63,729 nucleotides of DNA, from assembly GCF_014284475.1 (NCBI RefSeq), contig NZ_WJBC01000017.1:1-63729 (forward strand), written 5' to 3'. The notes beneath the pieces are model-generated. The model was not told where the DNA came from, did no database searches, and saw nothing but the letters and a program-made list of their open reading frames with translations. This DNA is from Acetobacterium fimetarium. GTDB taxonomy: Bacteria > Bacillota > Clostridia > Eubacteriales > Eubacteriaceae. Of this stretch, positions 43,006-51,280 are shown one piece after another (positions within the stretch are counted from its first letter, which is position 1; every line of letters starts with the position of its first letter). A program made the translations under genes and the position numbers.

Positions 43006-43165
43006 GCAATTGCTTTACTACCGTGAGCTTCGCTGCCGATTTACACGAAACAATTTCTACACTGTACGGCGGACAGTTCTTTGAACTGTTCGCCTACACG
43101 TTACGAAATTGTTTGTGTAAACCGACATCAAAGCAACGATTGTTCAATTATTTTGAATTTTGCAG
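43006..43165 (-). repeat. Palindromic repeat family 1, copy B
   Basis: The core 43038-43123 is 86 bases, the same length as copy A and clearly the same sequence in reverse orientation. The outer parts also match (GCAATTGC at one end, TCAAAGCAACGATTGTTCAA at the other). It lies between the two rod genes and ends about 35 bases before the start of the second. Confidence 0.8.
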
Positions 43166-43200
43166 TTGTTGTATCGTCGTATATACGAAAGGAAAAAAAG

Positions 43201-43902
43201 ATGATCAGAGGTTATTATGCAGCAAAATCAGGGATGCTGAGCCAGCAGACCTACCTTGACACGATTGGCAATAACATTGCCAACGTCAATACAAATGGCT
43301 TCAAACCACAGGTTACCGCATTTTCATCACTCTTGTATGAAAATATCGATGGCGGAGCAGGCACAGAAATCGCAACCGGACACGGTTCAAAAGTTGAGAA
43401 AAACGGGATCAATTTCGCAGGTGTCGGCTTGCAGAGAACCGATCAGGAAATGGACTGTGCCATCGACGGCGACGGCTTTTTCGGGATTCAGAACAAGGGT
43501 ACGAATACCGTCACCTACACCCGGGACGGCGCATTCAGCATCAGCGTCGAGGGCGACCGGCAATTTCTTGTCAACAGCCAGGGAAATTATGTCGTCGGGG
43601 CGGACAATAACCCCATCGATATTACCGCTGGTTTTGATGCTGACGCCATCGGATTATTTAACTTTTCCAATCCCTACGGTCTACAGTTATTGGGGAGCAA
43701 CCAGTATGCGGCAACCAATGTGTCCGGTCAGGCCGTGGCTGATACCGAGAGCACCATTGAAACCGGCTATCTGGAACCGTCCGGAACCGATGTGGCAACG
43801 GAGATGGTGAAAATGATTGAAGCCAATAAAGCATTTTCATTTAATTCAAAAATACTTCAATCGACAGATGAAATGGAAAAGACCGTCAATCAACTAAGAT
43901 AG
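43201..43902 (+). CDS. flgG: Flagellar basal-body rod/hook protein (FlgG type)
   Basis: The start is ATG 43201, giving 233 residues (MIRGYYAAKSGMLSQQTYLD); the frame is open upstream through the palindromic repeat, but that part is not protein-like. Conserved parts are NNIANVNTNGFKPQ, DCAIDGDGFFGIQN and the C-terminal EPSGTDVATEMVKMIEANKA. It builds the distal rod together with its neighbour. The ribosome site AAAGGA lies just before the start, on the far side of the repeat. Confidence 0.88.
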   Translation: MIRGYYAAKSGMLSQQTYLDTIGNNIANVNTNGFKPQVTAFSSLLYENIDGGAGTEIATGHGSKVEKNGINFAGVGLQRTDQEMDCAIDGDGFFGIQNKGTNTVTYTRDGAFSISVEGDRQFLVNSQGNYVVGADNNPIDITAGFDADAIGLFNFSNPYGLQLLGSNQYAATNVSGQAVADTESTIETGYLEPSGTDVATEMVKMIEANKAFSFNSKILQSTDEMEKTVNQLR

Positions 43903-43957
43903 GAAAAACAGGCAAACTGAAGACGAATACACTTAAATAAAAGAGTGGAGATTGATT

Positions 43958-45400
43958 ATGAGTGAAGAGAAAACTGTAAAAGAGGGATTACCAAACACAA
44001 TCGAAGTGATTGTGGATGACGACAAAATGGCCGGGTTTGTGAAATTTCTGAAAACGGAAGAAAGTACACCGACTTTTTCAAAAGAACAAATCATCGATGA
44101 GCTGAAACAGAACAGCATCGAGTTCGGCATCAATGAAACGGCGATTGACAAACTGGCCAAACGGCCGATCTATAACATCAAGATGAAAGTGGCCGAAGGC
44201 CGCGCCGTGATCGATGGAAAAGACGGTTCAGTTGAGTATTTTGTCAAAAAGGACGCCGAATATCATCCCGAGTACAACGATGACGAAGACCAGAAAATTG
44301 ACTATAAAAATCTGAATTATTTTCAGATGGTGAAAAAAGACCAGGTATTGTGTGAGATCACAAAAGAAGAAGATGGCATTGACGGGATGGATGTTCACGG
44401 TCAGGTTATTGCCGCGAAAAAAGGCCGAGTACCGTCAGTTCCTACCGGGAAAAACACCGAGCTGACACAGGATAAAACCAGATTGATTGCAACCTGTGAC
44501 GGAATCGTCAAATTCATCGGCAATACCATTCATATCAATGAGATGCTTCATGTGACATCCAATGTCGATTTTTCAACCGGCAATATTTCCTTTACAGGGG
44601 ATGTGACCATCGATGGCGATGTATGCAGTGGCTTTTCCGTTAAATCAGGTGGAAACCTGATTGTGAAAGGCGTTGTTGAAGAGGCGAAAATTGAAGCGGC
44701 CGGAAACGTTCTGATATCCAAGGGCATTTTCGGGGGGCAAGCCGGTGAGGTCAACGTCGGCAATAATCTGAAGTGCAATTACATCGAAAAGGCCCACATC
44801 AGCGTTGGCGGCGATATAACCGTCGACTACATTATTGACGGGCAGATAACCTGTCAGGGCAACATCAATCTGGCCGGCACCCGGGAAGTCATCATCGGCG
44901 GCGAAATACAATGCAAAGGGACGCTGGTGGCCAAAGAAATCGGCAATGAACGGGAGATTCCCACCTGTATCCGGATTCTGGGCGACAAAATAATCGATTC
45001 AGCCGGCATTGAAGCGTCACAGAAAAAGCTGGAAGAAGCTACAACACAACTGGGAGTCGTCCAGGAACAGCAGAATCAGGTAAAAACAATGCTGCTCAAT
45101 CTGGAAAGCAAGCATAGCCGGAGCGATGTCGCTGCAATCGAAAAACTGGAAGACGTAAAAAAAGAACTGGCGAAACAGAGTGAACAGCTGCAAAGCAATA
45201 TTGATCAAGCCAAAGCGGAAATCGAAGCAATTGAAAAACAGAGCTATACCGAATATTACGGATCGGTAGCCGTCAAAAGAAAACTCTACCGCGGCGTCAA
45301 GGTCTATTTTGGCGATACCCTGTTCCAGCATGAACTGGACAACCTGGAACACTGTAAACTATACTGGAGCGAGGATAACATTGTCAACGGTGCATTCTGA
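43958..45400 (+). CDS. FapA-like flagellar assembly protein A (DUF342)
   Basis: The likely start is ATG 43958 after GAGTGGAG (480 residues); TTG 43952 is in the same frame. The middle carries the DUF342 beta-helix (NVDFSTGNISFTGDVTIDGD, AGNVLISKGIFGGQAGEV, TREVIIGGEIQCKGTLVAKE). The C-terminal 130 residues form a coiled coil (about 355-430). DUF342 proteins are often encoded with flagellar genes; in Vibrio FapA ties flagellation to carbon state. Its exact role in Bacillota is unknown. Confidence 0.85.
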   Translation: MSEEKTVKEGLPNTIEVIVDDDKMAGFVKFLKTEESTPTFSKEQIIDELKQNSIEFGINETAIDKLAKRPIYNIKMKVAEGRAVIDGKDGSVEYFVKKDAEYHPEYNDDEDQKIDYKNLNYFQMVKKDQVLCEITKEEDGIDGMDVHGQVIAAKKGRVPSVPTGKNTELTQDKTRLIATCDGIVKFIGNTIHINEMLHVTSNVDFSTGNISFTGDVTIDGDVCSGFSVKSGGNLIVKGVVEEAKIEAAGNVLISKGIFGGQAGEVNVGNNLKCNYIEKAHISVGGDITVDYIIDGQITCQGNINLAGTREVIIGGEIQCKGTLVAKEIGNEREIPTCIRILGDKIIDSAGIEASQKKLEEATTQLGVVQEQQNQVKTMLLNLESKHSRSDVAAIEKLEDVKKELAKQSEQLQSNIDQAKAEIEAIEKQSYTEYYGSVAVKRKLYRGVKVYFGDTLFQHELDNLEHCKLYWSEDNIVNGAF

Positions 45401-45444
45401 ATCATCGGTATATAAGGTAAAATAAGGAGAAAAGAGGTGCAGAT

Positions 45445-46059
45445 TTGTTTAACAATTATGAAGAACTGAGCGATATGCAAATCGACGTGTTGCGGGAAAT
45501 AGGAAATATCGGTGCCGGCAATGCGGCAACGGCCCTGGCAACAATTCTGGACGAAAAGGTGGATATGAGTGTCCCTAGCGTAAAAATCACCGGGTTTGAT
45601 GAAGCGGTGCAGGCGTTGGGCGGAGCAGAGACCATGACGGTGGCGGTGCTGGTGAATTTCAGCGGCGACGGCAACGGGATGATCATGTTTTTACTGAATG
45701 TGGAAGATGCGAAAAGCATCATGGACATTCTAATCGGCGAAGACGACAGCGATGAACTCAGTGAAATGAAGATATCCGGAATAAAAGAAATTGGAAATAT
45801 TTTAGGTTCATCCTATGTCAATGCCATTTCCGCATTAACAGGGCTGAACATCCACGTATCGGTACCCTACATAGCCATTGATATGGTCGGGGCCTTAATG
45901 AGTGTACCCATTATTGAGTTTGGGGCAATTGGTGATAAATTAATGTTCATTGAGGAAAATTTTAATGGTGAAACCAACGATTTGAAAAGCAATATGATCA
46001 TGTTTGCAGAAATCAACACCTTAAAAATAATTATGCAAAAATTAGGACTGGAAATATGA
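45445..46059 (+). CDS. cheC: CheY-P phosphatase CheC
   Basis: The 204-residue protein has two phosphatase helices with the pattern ExxN: DVLREIGNIGAGNAATALAT near 14 and ISGIKEIGNILGSSYVNAIS near 112. CheC removes phosphate from CheY-P and binds CheD, encoded next, which boosts its activity. The start is TTG at 45445 with GAGGTG before it. Its stop overlaps cheD by four bases. Confidence 0.94.
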   Translation: MFNNYEELSDMQIDVLREIGNIGAGNAATALATILDEKVDMSVPSVKITGFDEAVQALGGAETMTVAVLVNFSGDGNGMIMFLLNVEDAKSIMDILIGEDDSDELSEMKISGIKEIGNILGSSYVNAISALTGLNIHVSVPYIAIDMVGALMSVPIIEFGAIGDKLMFIEENFNGETNDLKSNMIMFAEINTLKIIMQKLGLEI

Positions 46060-46544
46060 GTCAATTAATCGTCGTGGGAATATCGGATTATAAATTTGCA
46101 AAAGAACCGGAAGTAATTGTCACCTATGCTTTGGGCTCTTGCGTCGGAGTCTGTTTATACGACAAAGTTACCAAAATTGGCGGTCTGTCCCATGTGATGC
46201 TGCCGGACAGTACCAGCTTTTCGGCCAAAGACATCAATCGGAAAAAATTTGCCGATACAGCGCTGGTTGACCTAGTGCAGGATTTAAAAAGAGCCGGCGT
46301 GGGCAACAACCGCATGGTTGCGAAAATTGCCGGCGGGGCGCAGATGTTTGAAGTTCAGCCGGGCAGCAAACTGGGAGCAATTGGAGAAAGAAACATCATC
46401 TGTGTCAAGCAGGCCTTAAGTCAATTGCGAATTCCGATTATTGCTGAAGATACCGGGTTGAATTTTGGTAGAACTCAGTACTTTGATCTGGCGACCGGCA
46501 CGATGAAGATTCAGTCGCTCAACAGAAGAATAGAGGAATTTTAG
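46056..46544 (+). CDS. cheD: Chemoreceptor glutamine deamidase CheD
   Basis: The 162-residue enzyme deamidates glutamines on chemoreceptors and partners CheC. The catalytic cysteine is in ALGSCVGVCLYD (C30) and the histidine in LSHVMLP (H46), followed by the threonine/asparagine region AEDTGLNFGR. Overlap with cheC fits the known CheC-CheD feedback. Confidence 0.94.
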   Translation: MSQLIVVGISDYKFAKEPEVIVTYALGSCVGVCLYDKVTKIGGLSHVMLPDSTSFSAKDINRKKFADTALVDLVQDLKRAGVGNNRMVAKIAGGAQMFEVQPGSKLGAIGERNIICVKQALSQLRIPIIAEDTGLNFGRTQYFDLATGTMKIQSLNRRIEEF

Positions 46545-46563
46545 TCGCGTCACAAGATTTTTT

Positions 46564-46596
46564 AACCGGTGGACAGTTTTGTTCAGCGGTTTTTAT
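46564..46596 (+). terminator. Probable terminator after cheD
   Basis: AACCGGTG (46564-46571) faces CAGCGGTT (46584-46591) with one mismatch, and a T-run follows. It would end the fliK-to-cheD transcript, after which cheW starts from its own promoter. Confidence 0.6.
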
Positions 46597-46689
46597 TTCA
46601 GTAATAAAAATTTCCGAAAATTATAAACTAAATGAGTACAGACCGGCGAAAAAAGGGTATAATAAAAAAGATTACTTGAGGCTAATCTA

Positions 46690-46716
46690 TAAAGTATTGA
46701 TCAGGAATGTCGAAGT
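46690..46716 (+). promoter_or_regulatory. Sigma-28-like promoter before cheW
   Basis: TAAAGTAT (46690-46697), 11 bases and GTCGAAGT (46709-46716). The -35 part equals that of the flagellin promoters, while the -10 part is less good. A leader hairpin follows (CCATAAAT at 46728-46735 with ATTTATGG at 46749-46756). A TATAAT at 46658 is an alternative but lacks a good -35. Confidence 0.5.
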
Positions 46717-46803
46717 AATAATGAACACCATAAATTTAATTCAAAGAGATTTATGGTAAGCTATGAAATCATAAGAAAAAATTCAAATAGAAGGAGAAAT
46801 AAA

Positions 46804-47307
46804 ATGGCAGAGAATGTTTTAGAAAAAGACTATATGGAAGAAGACACCCAGCATGGCAGATATTTAACTTTTTCATTAGAGGACGAAGTTTTTGGCATTG
46901 AAATTAAATATGTGACTGAAATCATTGGCATGCAGTCCATTACCAAGGTGCCGGAAGTTCCCCCTCATATTAAAGGGATCATCAATTTGAGAGGAAAGAT
47001 CATCCCCGTCATCGATGTCAGACTGCAGTTTGGCAAAGAACCAGTTGCCTACAATGACCGCACCTGTATTATCGTCATCGATATCGATTCGGTATCGGTC
47101 GGACTGATCGTGGACAATGTCGAAGAAGTACTGAGCATTGACGATGAAATGATTTCTCCGCCGCCATCGACCAAAACCGGCTTTGAAAATCGCTTCATGA
47201 AAGGGATTGGCAAAGCGGCCGGAAAAGTTCAACTGCTTCTGGATTGTGAAAGACTGCTCAAAAGCGATGATTTAGAAATAGTGGAAGAGTTGTTCGAAGA
47301 AAAATAG
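46804..47307 (+). CDS. cheW: Chemotaxis coupling protein CheW
   Basis: The start is ATG 46804 with AGAAGGAG before it, giving 167 residues; a longer frame from 46753 starts inside a leader hairpin and is unlikely. The CheW fold is clear (YLTFSLEDEVFGIEIKYVTE, VPPHIKGIINLRGKIIPVID, DRTCIIVIDIDSVSVGLIVD). It couples chemoreceptors to CheA, which is not encoded here. cheB follows after 14 bases. Confidence 0.94.
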   Translation: MAENVLEKDYMEEDTQHGRYLTFSLEDEVFGIEIKYVTEIIGMQSITKVPEVPPHIKGIINLRGKIIPVIDVRLQFGKEPVAYNDRTCIIVIDIDSVSVGLIVDNVEEVLSIDDEMISPPPSTKTGFENRFMKGIGKAAGKVQLLLDCERLLKSDDLEIVEELFEEK

Positions 47308-47321
47308 AAAGAGGGTCAGAG

Positions 47322-48353
47322 ATGAGGCTTAAACAAAAGATAAAAGTGCTGATCGTTGACGATTCACTCTTATTTAGAGAAACGTTATCAAGAGAAATAT
47401 CAAAAGACCCGGATGTGGAAGTTGTCGGGACGGCAGCAGACCCTTACATGGCCAGGGACATGATCATAAAATTAAAACCGGATGTTTTAACACTGGATGT
47501 GGAAATGCCGAAAATGAATGGCATTGAATTCCTGAAAAAACTGATGCCGCAATACCCGTTGCCGGTTATTGTCGTGAGCTCAGTTTCCAAAAACATTCTG
47601 GATGCATTAGATGCTGGAGCAGTAGAGTTTGTAACAAAGCCCAATTTAAGCCGGGTCGGTGGAATGGATTCTTTTGTCAATGAGCTCATCGTGAAAATAA
47701 AAATTGCCTCGACGGCGAAAGTCGGCAATTTGAAAAAAGACTATGCCCCCAGCAATGCCGTTGCTGGTACCGGTGTTAACACCCTGAATACGGTCATCGC
47801 AATTGGTGCCTCGACCGGCGGCACCGATGCTATCTATGCCGTGGTATCGCGACTGCCAAGGGACATGCCACCGATCCTGATCGTGCAGCATATGCCGCCG
47901 GTTTTCACCAAACTCTATGCGGACCGCCTCAACAACACCTGTCAGCTTGAAGTGAAAGAAGCACAGGATGGCGATGAACTCAGACCGGGGCGGGTACTGA
48001 TCGCCCCGGGAAGTTATCAGATGCGTCTGGCCAAACGCGGAAGTGGCTATTATGTCAAATGCACGCAGGAAGAAAAAGTTAGTGGACACTGTCCGTCAGT
48101 GGATGTGCTCTTTACATCCGTTGCAGAAGCCGCGGGAAAACAGGCCATTGGCGTCATCCTGACCGGTATGGGCAGGGACGGTGCAGATGGCTTGCTGAAA
48201 ATGAAGAAAAAGGGCGCCTACACCATCGGCCAGGATGAAAAATCATCCATCGTCTACGGCATGCCCATGGTTGCCTACAATATCGGCGGTGTCGAAAAGC
48301 AGTTGCCCCTGGACCGAATTTCAGACGAAATCGTCCGGTATTTATCAAAATAA
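47322..48353 (+). CDS. cheB: Chemoreceptor methylesterase/deamidase CheB
   Basis: The 343-residue protein has an N-terminal receiver domain with D13-D14 and phospho-acceptor D59 (VLTLDVEMPKMNG). A C-terminal esterase domain carries the catalytic triad: Ser in IGASTGGTDAI, His in VQHMPPVF and Asp in GMGRDGADG. It removes methyl groups from receptors for adaptation. The matching methyltransferase CheR is not in the window. A tandem repeat and terminator follow. Confidence 0.95.
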   Translation: MRLKQKIKVLIVDDSLLFRETLSREISKDPDVEVVGTAADPYMARDMIIKLKPDVLTLDVEMPKMNGIEFLKKLMPQYPLPVIVVSSVSKNILDALDAGAVEFVTKPNLSRVGGMDSFVNELIVKIKIASTAKVGNLKKDYAPSNAVAGTGVNTLNTVIAIGASTGGTDAIYAVVSRLPRDMPPILIVQHMPPVFTKLYADRLNNTCQLEVKEAQDGDELRPGRVLIAPGSYQMRLAKRGSGYYVKCTQEEKVSGHCPSVDVLFTSVAEAAGKQAIGVILTGMGRDGADGLLKMKKKGAYTIGQDEKSSIVYGMPMVAYNIGGVEKQLPLDRISDEIVRYLSK

Positions 48354-48361
48354 AACCGTAT

Positions 48362-48560
48362 CAGTTTAACAACAACGTCCAGCATCATCCCGTAGGGGCG
48401 CTTATCAATCGCCCGCCACGCCAATACTCAAACAACCGCAACCAGCCGGCAATACCCCCAACAGTTTTACAATAACGTACATCATCATCCTGTAGGGGCG
48501 ATTATCAATCGCCCGCCACGCCGATACCAAAACAACCGCAACCAGCCGGCAATTCCCCCC
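48362..48560 (+). repeat. Tandem 100-base direct repeat, two copies
   Basis: Copy 1 (48362-48461) and copy 2 (48462-48560) differ at only a few positions. Each contains TGTAGGGGCGATTATCAATC followed by GCCCGCC (first-copy variant CGTAGGGGCGCTTATC), so GGGCG and CGCCC form a short hairpin. No open frame or coding signal is seen. Confidence 0.85.
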
Positions 48561-48573
48561 ATAATAATTTCGC

Positions 48574-48640
48574 AACGCATGCATTCTTTTGCTTAAAATA
48601 AAAACAAAAAAGAACGCATGCGTTTTACTTTTTTTATTTC
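48574..48640 (+). terminator. Terminator after cheB
   Basis: Left arm 48574-48590 (AACGCATGCATTCTTTT) and right arm 48606-48623 pair with one mismatch. A T-rich run follows to about 48640. Confidence 0.75.
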
Positions 48641-48646
48641 TTTTTC

Positions 48647-48673
48647 TAAAGTTATTTATTATAATGACGATAT
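48647..48673 (+). promoter_or_regulatory. Sigma-28 promoter of the flgM operon
   Basis: TAAAGTTA (48647-48654), 11 bases and GACGATAT (48666-48673), close to TAAAGTTT-N11-GCCGATAA. It would drive flgM, flgN-like, flgK, flgL and the DUF6470 gene. Confidence 0.85.
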
Positions 48674-48761
48674 GTATTACAGAAGAAAAAAATGACTTAA
48701 ATATAGAAAAAATAAGAATTTAAGAATAAGCCAATATAATAAGAAAAAGGAGGGTTTAGTC

Positions 48762-49076
48762 ATGAAAATAGGATTGGGAAATAACAACACCACGGTCCAG
48801 TCAAAGATCGGCCAGGAAACAGCAACCGAATCGACACGTAAAGCGGATCTCAAAGAAAATAAAACCAGCATTGCAAAAACCAAAACTGACAGTACTGAAA
48901 TATCAAGCAATCACAATACATCTTTTGAAGACAGCCGCATCAACGTTGCCAAGTCTGCTGTTTTATACGATGTTACCGTGAAAGAATCAGATCGTCTGAG
49001 TGAGATAAAAAAAGCAGTTCAGAACGGAACCTACCATGTCGCTGCCAGCGAGATAGCAGATGCGATTTTAAAATAA
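48762..49076 (+). CDS. flgM: Anti-sigma-28 factor FlgM
   Basis: The 104-residue protein is Thr/Lys-rich and probably disordered in its first 60 residues. The C-terminal FlgM helix region follows (VKESDRLSEIKKAVQNGTYH, VAASEIADAILK), which binds FliA. Export of FlgM through the finished hook frees sigma-28. AAAAGGAGGG lies before the ATG. It starts a sigma-28-driven operon, giving a feedback loop. Confidence 0.92.
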   Translation: MKIGLGNNNTTVQSKIGQETATESTRKADLKENKTSIAKTKTDSTEISSNHNTSFEDSRINVAKSAVLYDVTVKESDRLSEIKKAVQNGTYHVAASEIADAILK

Positions 49077-49103
49077 AAAAACTGATTTTTGAGGAGGCTT
49101 AAT

Positions 49104-49601
49104 ATGTCTGAAAATAAAAATGACAAACAAATAGTGGAAGATTTTTACAATTACATTTTCGGGGTTATTAAGCTTCATCGGGAATTGACACCAAAATTGA
49201 AGGATGAACTCATGCTGATACAGAGCAATAGTTTGGATGAACTCAATCAAAACCTCAATTACCAGCAGACATTTATCTATCAGATCAAGAATTTCGATGA
49301 AAAAGTCGCTGATTACATGAAAAAACTGAATCTGAGCGGAAACAATCTTTCAGAGGTCATCAAACAGCTGCCCCAGGACGAACAAGAGCGGTTTGATGGC
49401 CTTCTTCAGCAATTCAGGGAAACCAGCAGAGAAATGCAGTTCTATAAAGAAAAATGCAAAACGCTGCTTGAGACAAAACTTTATGTGGTCAATAAGAACA
49501 TTGCCCAATTTGATTTAAAAAGTGATAAAATCACCTATCAGGAAGATGGAACAGAAACGAAAAAAACAGAAATTATAAGGACTTTTGAGAAAAGCATTTA
49601 A
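49104..49601 (+). CDS. flgN: FlgN-like export chaperone for FlgK and FlgL
   Basis: The start is ATG 49104 with GAGGAGG nearby, giving 165 residues. The protein is almost all helix with heptad character (LTPKLKDELMLIQSNSLDEL, YQQTFIYQIKNFDEKVADYM), the form of FlgN chaperones, whose sequences diverge strongly. Its place between flgM and flgK is the standard position for flgN. The assignment rests mainly on context and helix content. Confidence 0.72.
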   Translation: MSENKNDKQIVEDFYNYIFGVIKLHRELTPKLKDELMLIQSNSLDELNQNLNYQQTFIYQIKNFDEKVADYMKKLNLSGNNLSEVIKQLPQDEQERFDGLLQQFRETSREMQFYKEKCKTLLETKLYVVNKNIAQFDLKSDKITYQEDGTETKKTEIIRTFEKSI

Positions 49602-49622
49602 CGAAAAAAGGAGAACGAAAAT

Positions 49623-51230
49623 ATGAGGGGATCTTTTGAAGCATTTCAGGTAGCCAGCAGAGGCATGGCAGCGAGTCAGGCAACGATCAATGTAACTGGA
49701 AATAATGTTGCTAACGTCAATACAGAAGGTTACACCAGACAACGCGTGGACGTCAATTCAGTAACAATCAGCGGGGCTGTTCAAAAATACGCAAATCCGC
49801 AGATCTCCTCCGGCCTTGGAGCAGAGGCAGTGGGAACCAGCCAGTCAAGAGACCCCTATGTCGATACCCGTTTTCGCGCGCAAAATGCAGAAACGAGCAC
49901 CTATAATACCATGAAGTCAAGTTTGACTAATCTTGAGGATGTTTTTGACGAAGCTGAGAATGAAGCGCTGCAGGGGCAATTATCCGACTTTACCAATACT
50001 TTGCAAAGTCTTTCAAATGCGACCTCCAGTTCAGATATTTCTCAGGTGGTGCGCTCAGCTGCTCAAAAAGTGACGCAGTACATCAATATGTATGCAAATC
50101 AGCTTGAAGACGTCAGAGCAGAGCAGACGGAAGACCTCAATATTGTAACAGACAATTTCAATGTCTATGTGAAGAATATTGCCAATCTGAATGATCAGAT
50201 ACAGAAAGAAGAAATATATGGCAATACACCGAATGAACTCTACGATCAGCGAAATCTGCTGATCGACAAGCTCTCGGCCGTGGCCAATATTAAGGTTACG
50301 ACCAAAGCGCAAAAGGTCGAGGGATCAGAGAATTTAACCATTTCGCATTTATCGATAACGCTGAATGATGTCACCGATAGTGATGATAATCCAATTACGA
50401 TTGTTGATAATGACGATTTTGCCTCGCTGACTATGGTTGAAGTAACGACAAAAGTTGACGGAAAAGATGTCAAAACCGGAGAAGTCAGTCTGACTTTGGA
50501 GGATGCCAAGGGTGTGATTAATAAAAATGCAGAAAAGGCGATTAGCAATGGCTCGATCAAAGGCTATCTGGACATCATCAATGGGAAAGGAAGCTTTGCC
50601 GATATAAGCAAAGGCGAAAGCGATGCAAAAGGAATTTCCTACTATTCAAAGTCAATGGATATTTTCGCCCAGACCTTTGCAAAAACGATAAACGATATTA
50701 ATGCACTTTATACACATACCGATACTGCCACAGGTACAATCACTCATGGGACTGCTTTGTTTACCAGTACAGATGGTACTTCCACAACTGACATCACGGC
50801 AGCTAATATTCGCGTATCAACGGCATGGTTAGATGATCCAACTAATATTAAAACAACAAGTACGGATGCAGAAACGACGACCGGGAAACCTGACAATGTC
50901 CTCAGGATGATTTCAGAAATGAACAGCACCGAGCATGACTATAAGAAACCGGACGGGACAGATTACGGCAGTAAGAGAAGCTTCCATGAATACGTAACCG
51001 GACTGCTGGGTGAGCTTTCCACAGACGTCGGACTCTATACAAATTTTTCCAAAACAGCCAATGGTGTCCTCGATACGATTTCCACGATGAGAGATGAAAC
51101 CTCAGGTGTTTCGCTTAACGAGGAAGGGGTCAATCTGACGGCTTTCCAAAAAGTTTATAATGCCACCATCCGGTATTTTAACGTACTGGACGAAAACCTG
51201 GATAAGGTCATTAACTCGATGGGTGTTTAA
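49623..51230 (+). CDS. flgK: Flagellar hook-filament junction protein FlgK
   Basis: The 535-residue protein has the FlgK N-terminus (FEAFQVASRGMAASQATINV, NNVANVNTEGYTRQRVDVN) and the C-terminus GVSLNEEGVNLTAFQKVYNA. The central region (residues 230-430) is Thr/Asp-rich and variable, and its DNA is AT-richer than the ends. FlgK joins hook and filament together with FlgL. GAGAACGAAAAT precedes the ATG, giving only a modest ribosome site (AAAAAGGAGA just upstream). Confidence 0.94.
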   Translation: MRGSFEAFQVASRGMAASQATINVTGNNVANVNTEGYTRQRVDVNSVTISGAVQKYANPQISSGLGAEAVGTSQSRDPYVDTRFRAQNAETSTYNTMKSSLTNLEDVFDEAENEALQGQLSDFTNTLQSLSNATSSSDISQVVRSAAQKVTQYINMYANQLEDVRAEQTEDLNIVTDNFNVYVKNIANLNDQIQKEEIYGNTPNELYDQRNLLIDKLSAVANIKVTTKAQKVEGSENLTISHLSITLNDVTDSDDNPITIVDNDDFASLTMVEVTTKVDGKDVKTGEVSLTLEDAKGVINKNAEKAISNGSIKGYLDIINGKGSFADISKGESDAKGISYYSKSMDIFAQTFAKTINDINALYTHTDTATGTITHGTALFTSTDGTSTTDITAANIRVSTAWLDDPTNIKTTSTDAETTTGKPDNVLRMISEMNSTEHDYKKPDGTDYGSKRSFHEYVTGLLGELSTDVGLYTNFSKTANGVLDTISTMRDETSGVSLNEEGVNLTAFQKVYNATIRYFNVLDENLDKVINSMGV

Positions 51231-51280
51231 TTCGACGATTTGATTTATCAAAGCGCCAGAAATTGAAAGGAATCACAAAA

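Noticed and set aside
43081-43200. Upstream extension of the second rod gene
   Set aside because: The extension is translated from the palindromic repeat. The conserved N-terminus and ribosome site support the start at 43201.
43023-43259. Small open frame over the repeat between the rod genes
   Set aside because: It consists mostly of the palindromic repeat and then overlaps the rod gene in another frame.
48362-48560. CRISPR array
   Set aside because: Only two long direct repeats without short regular spacers, and no cas genes. The 57-base repeats at 52849-53076 are coding repeats.
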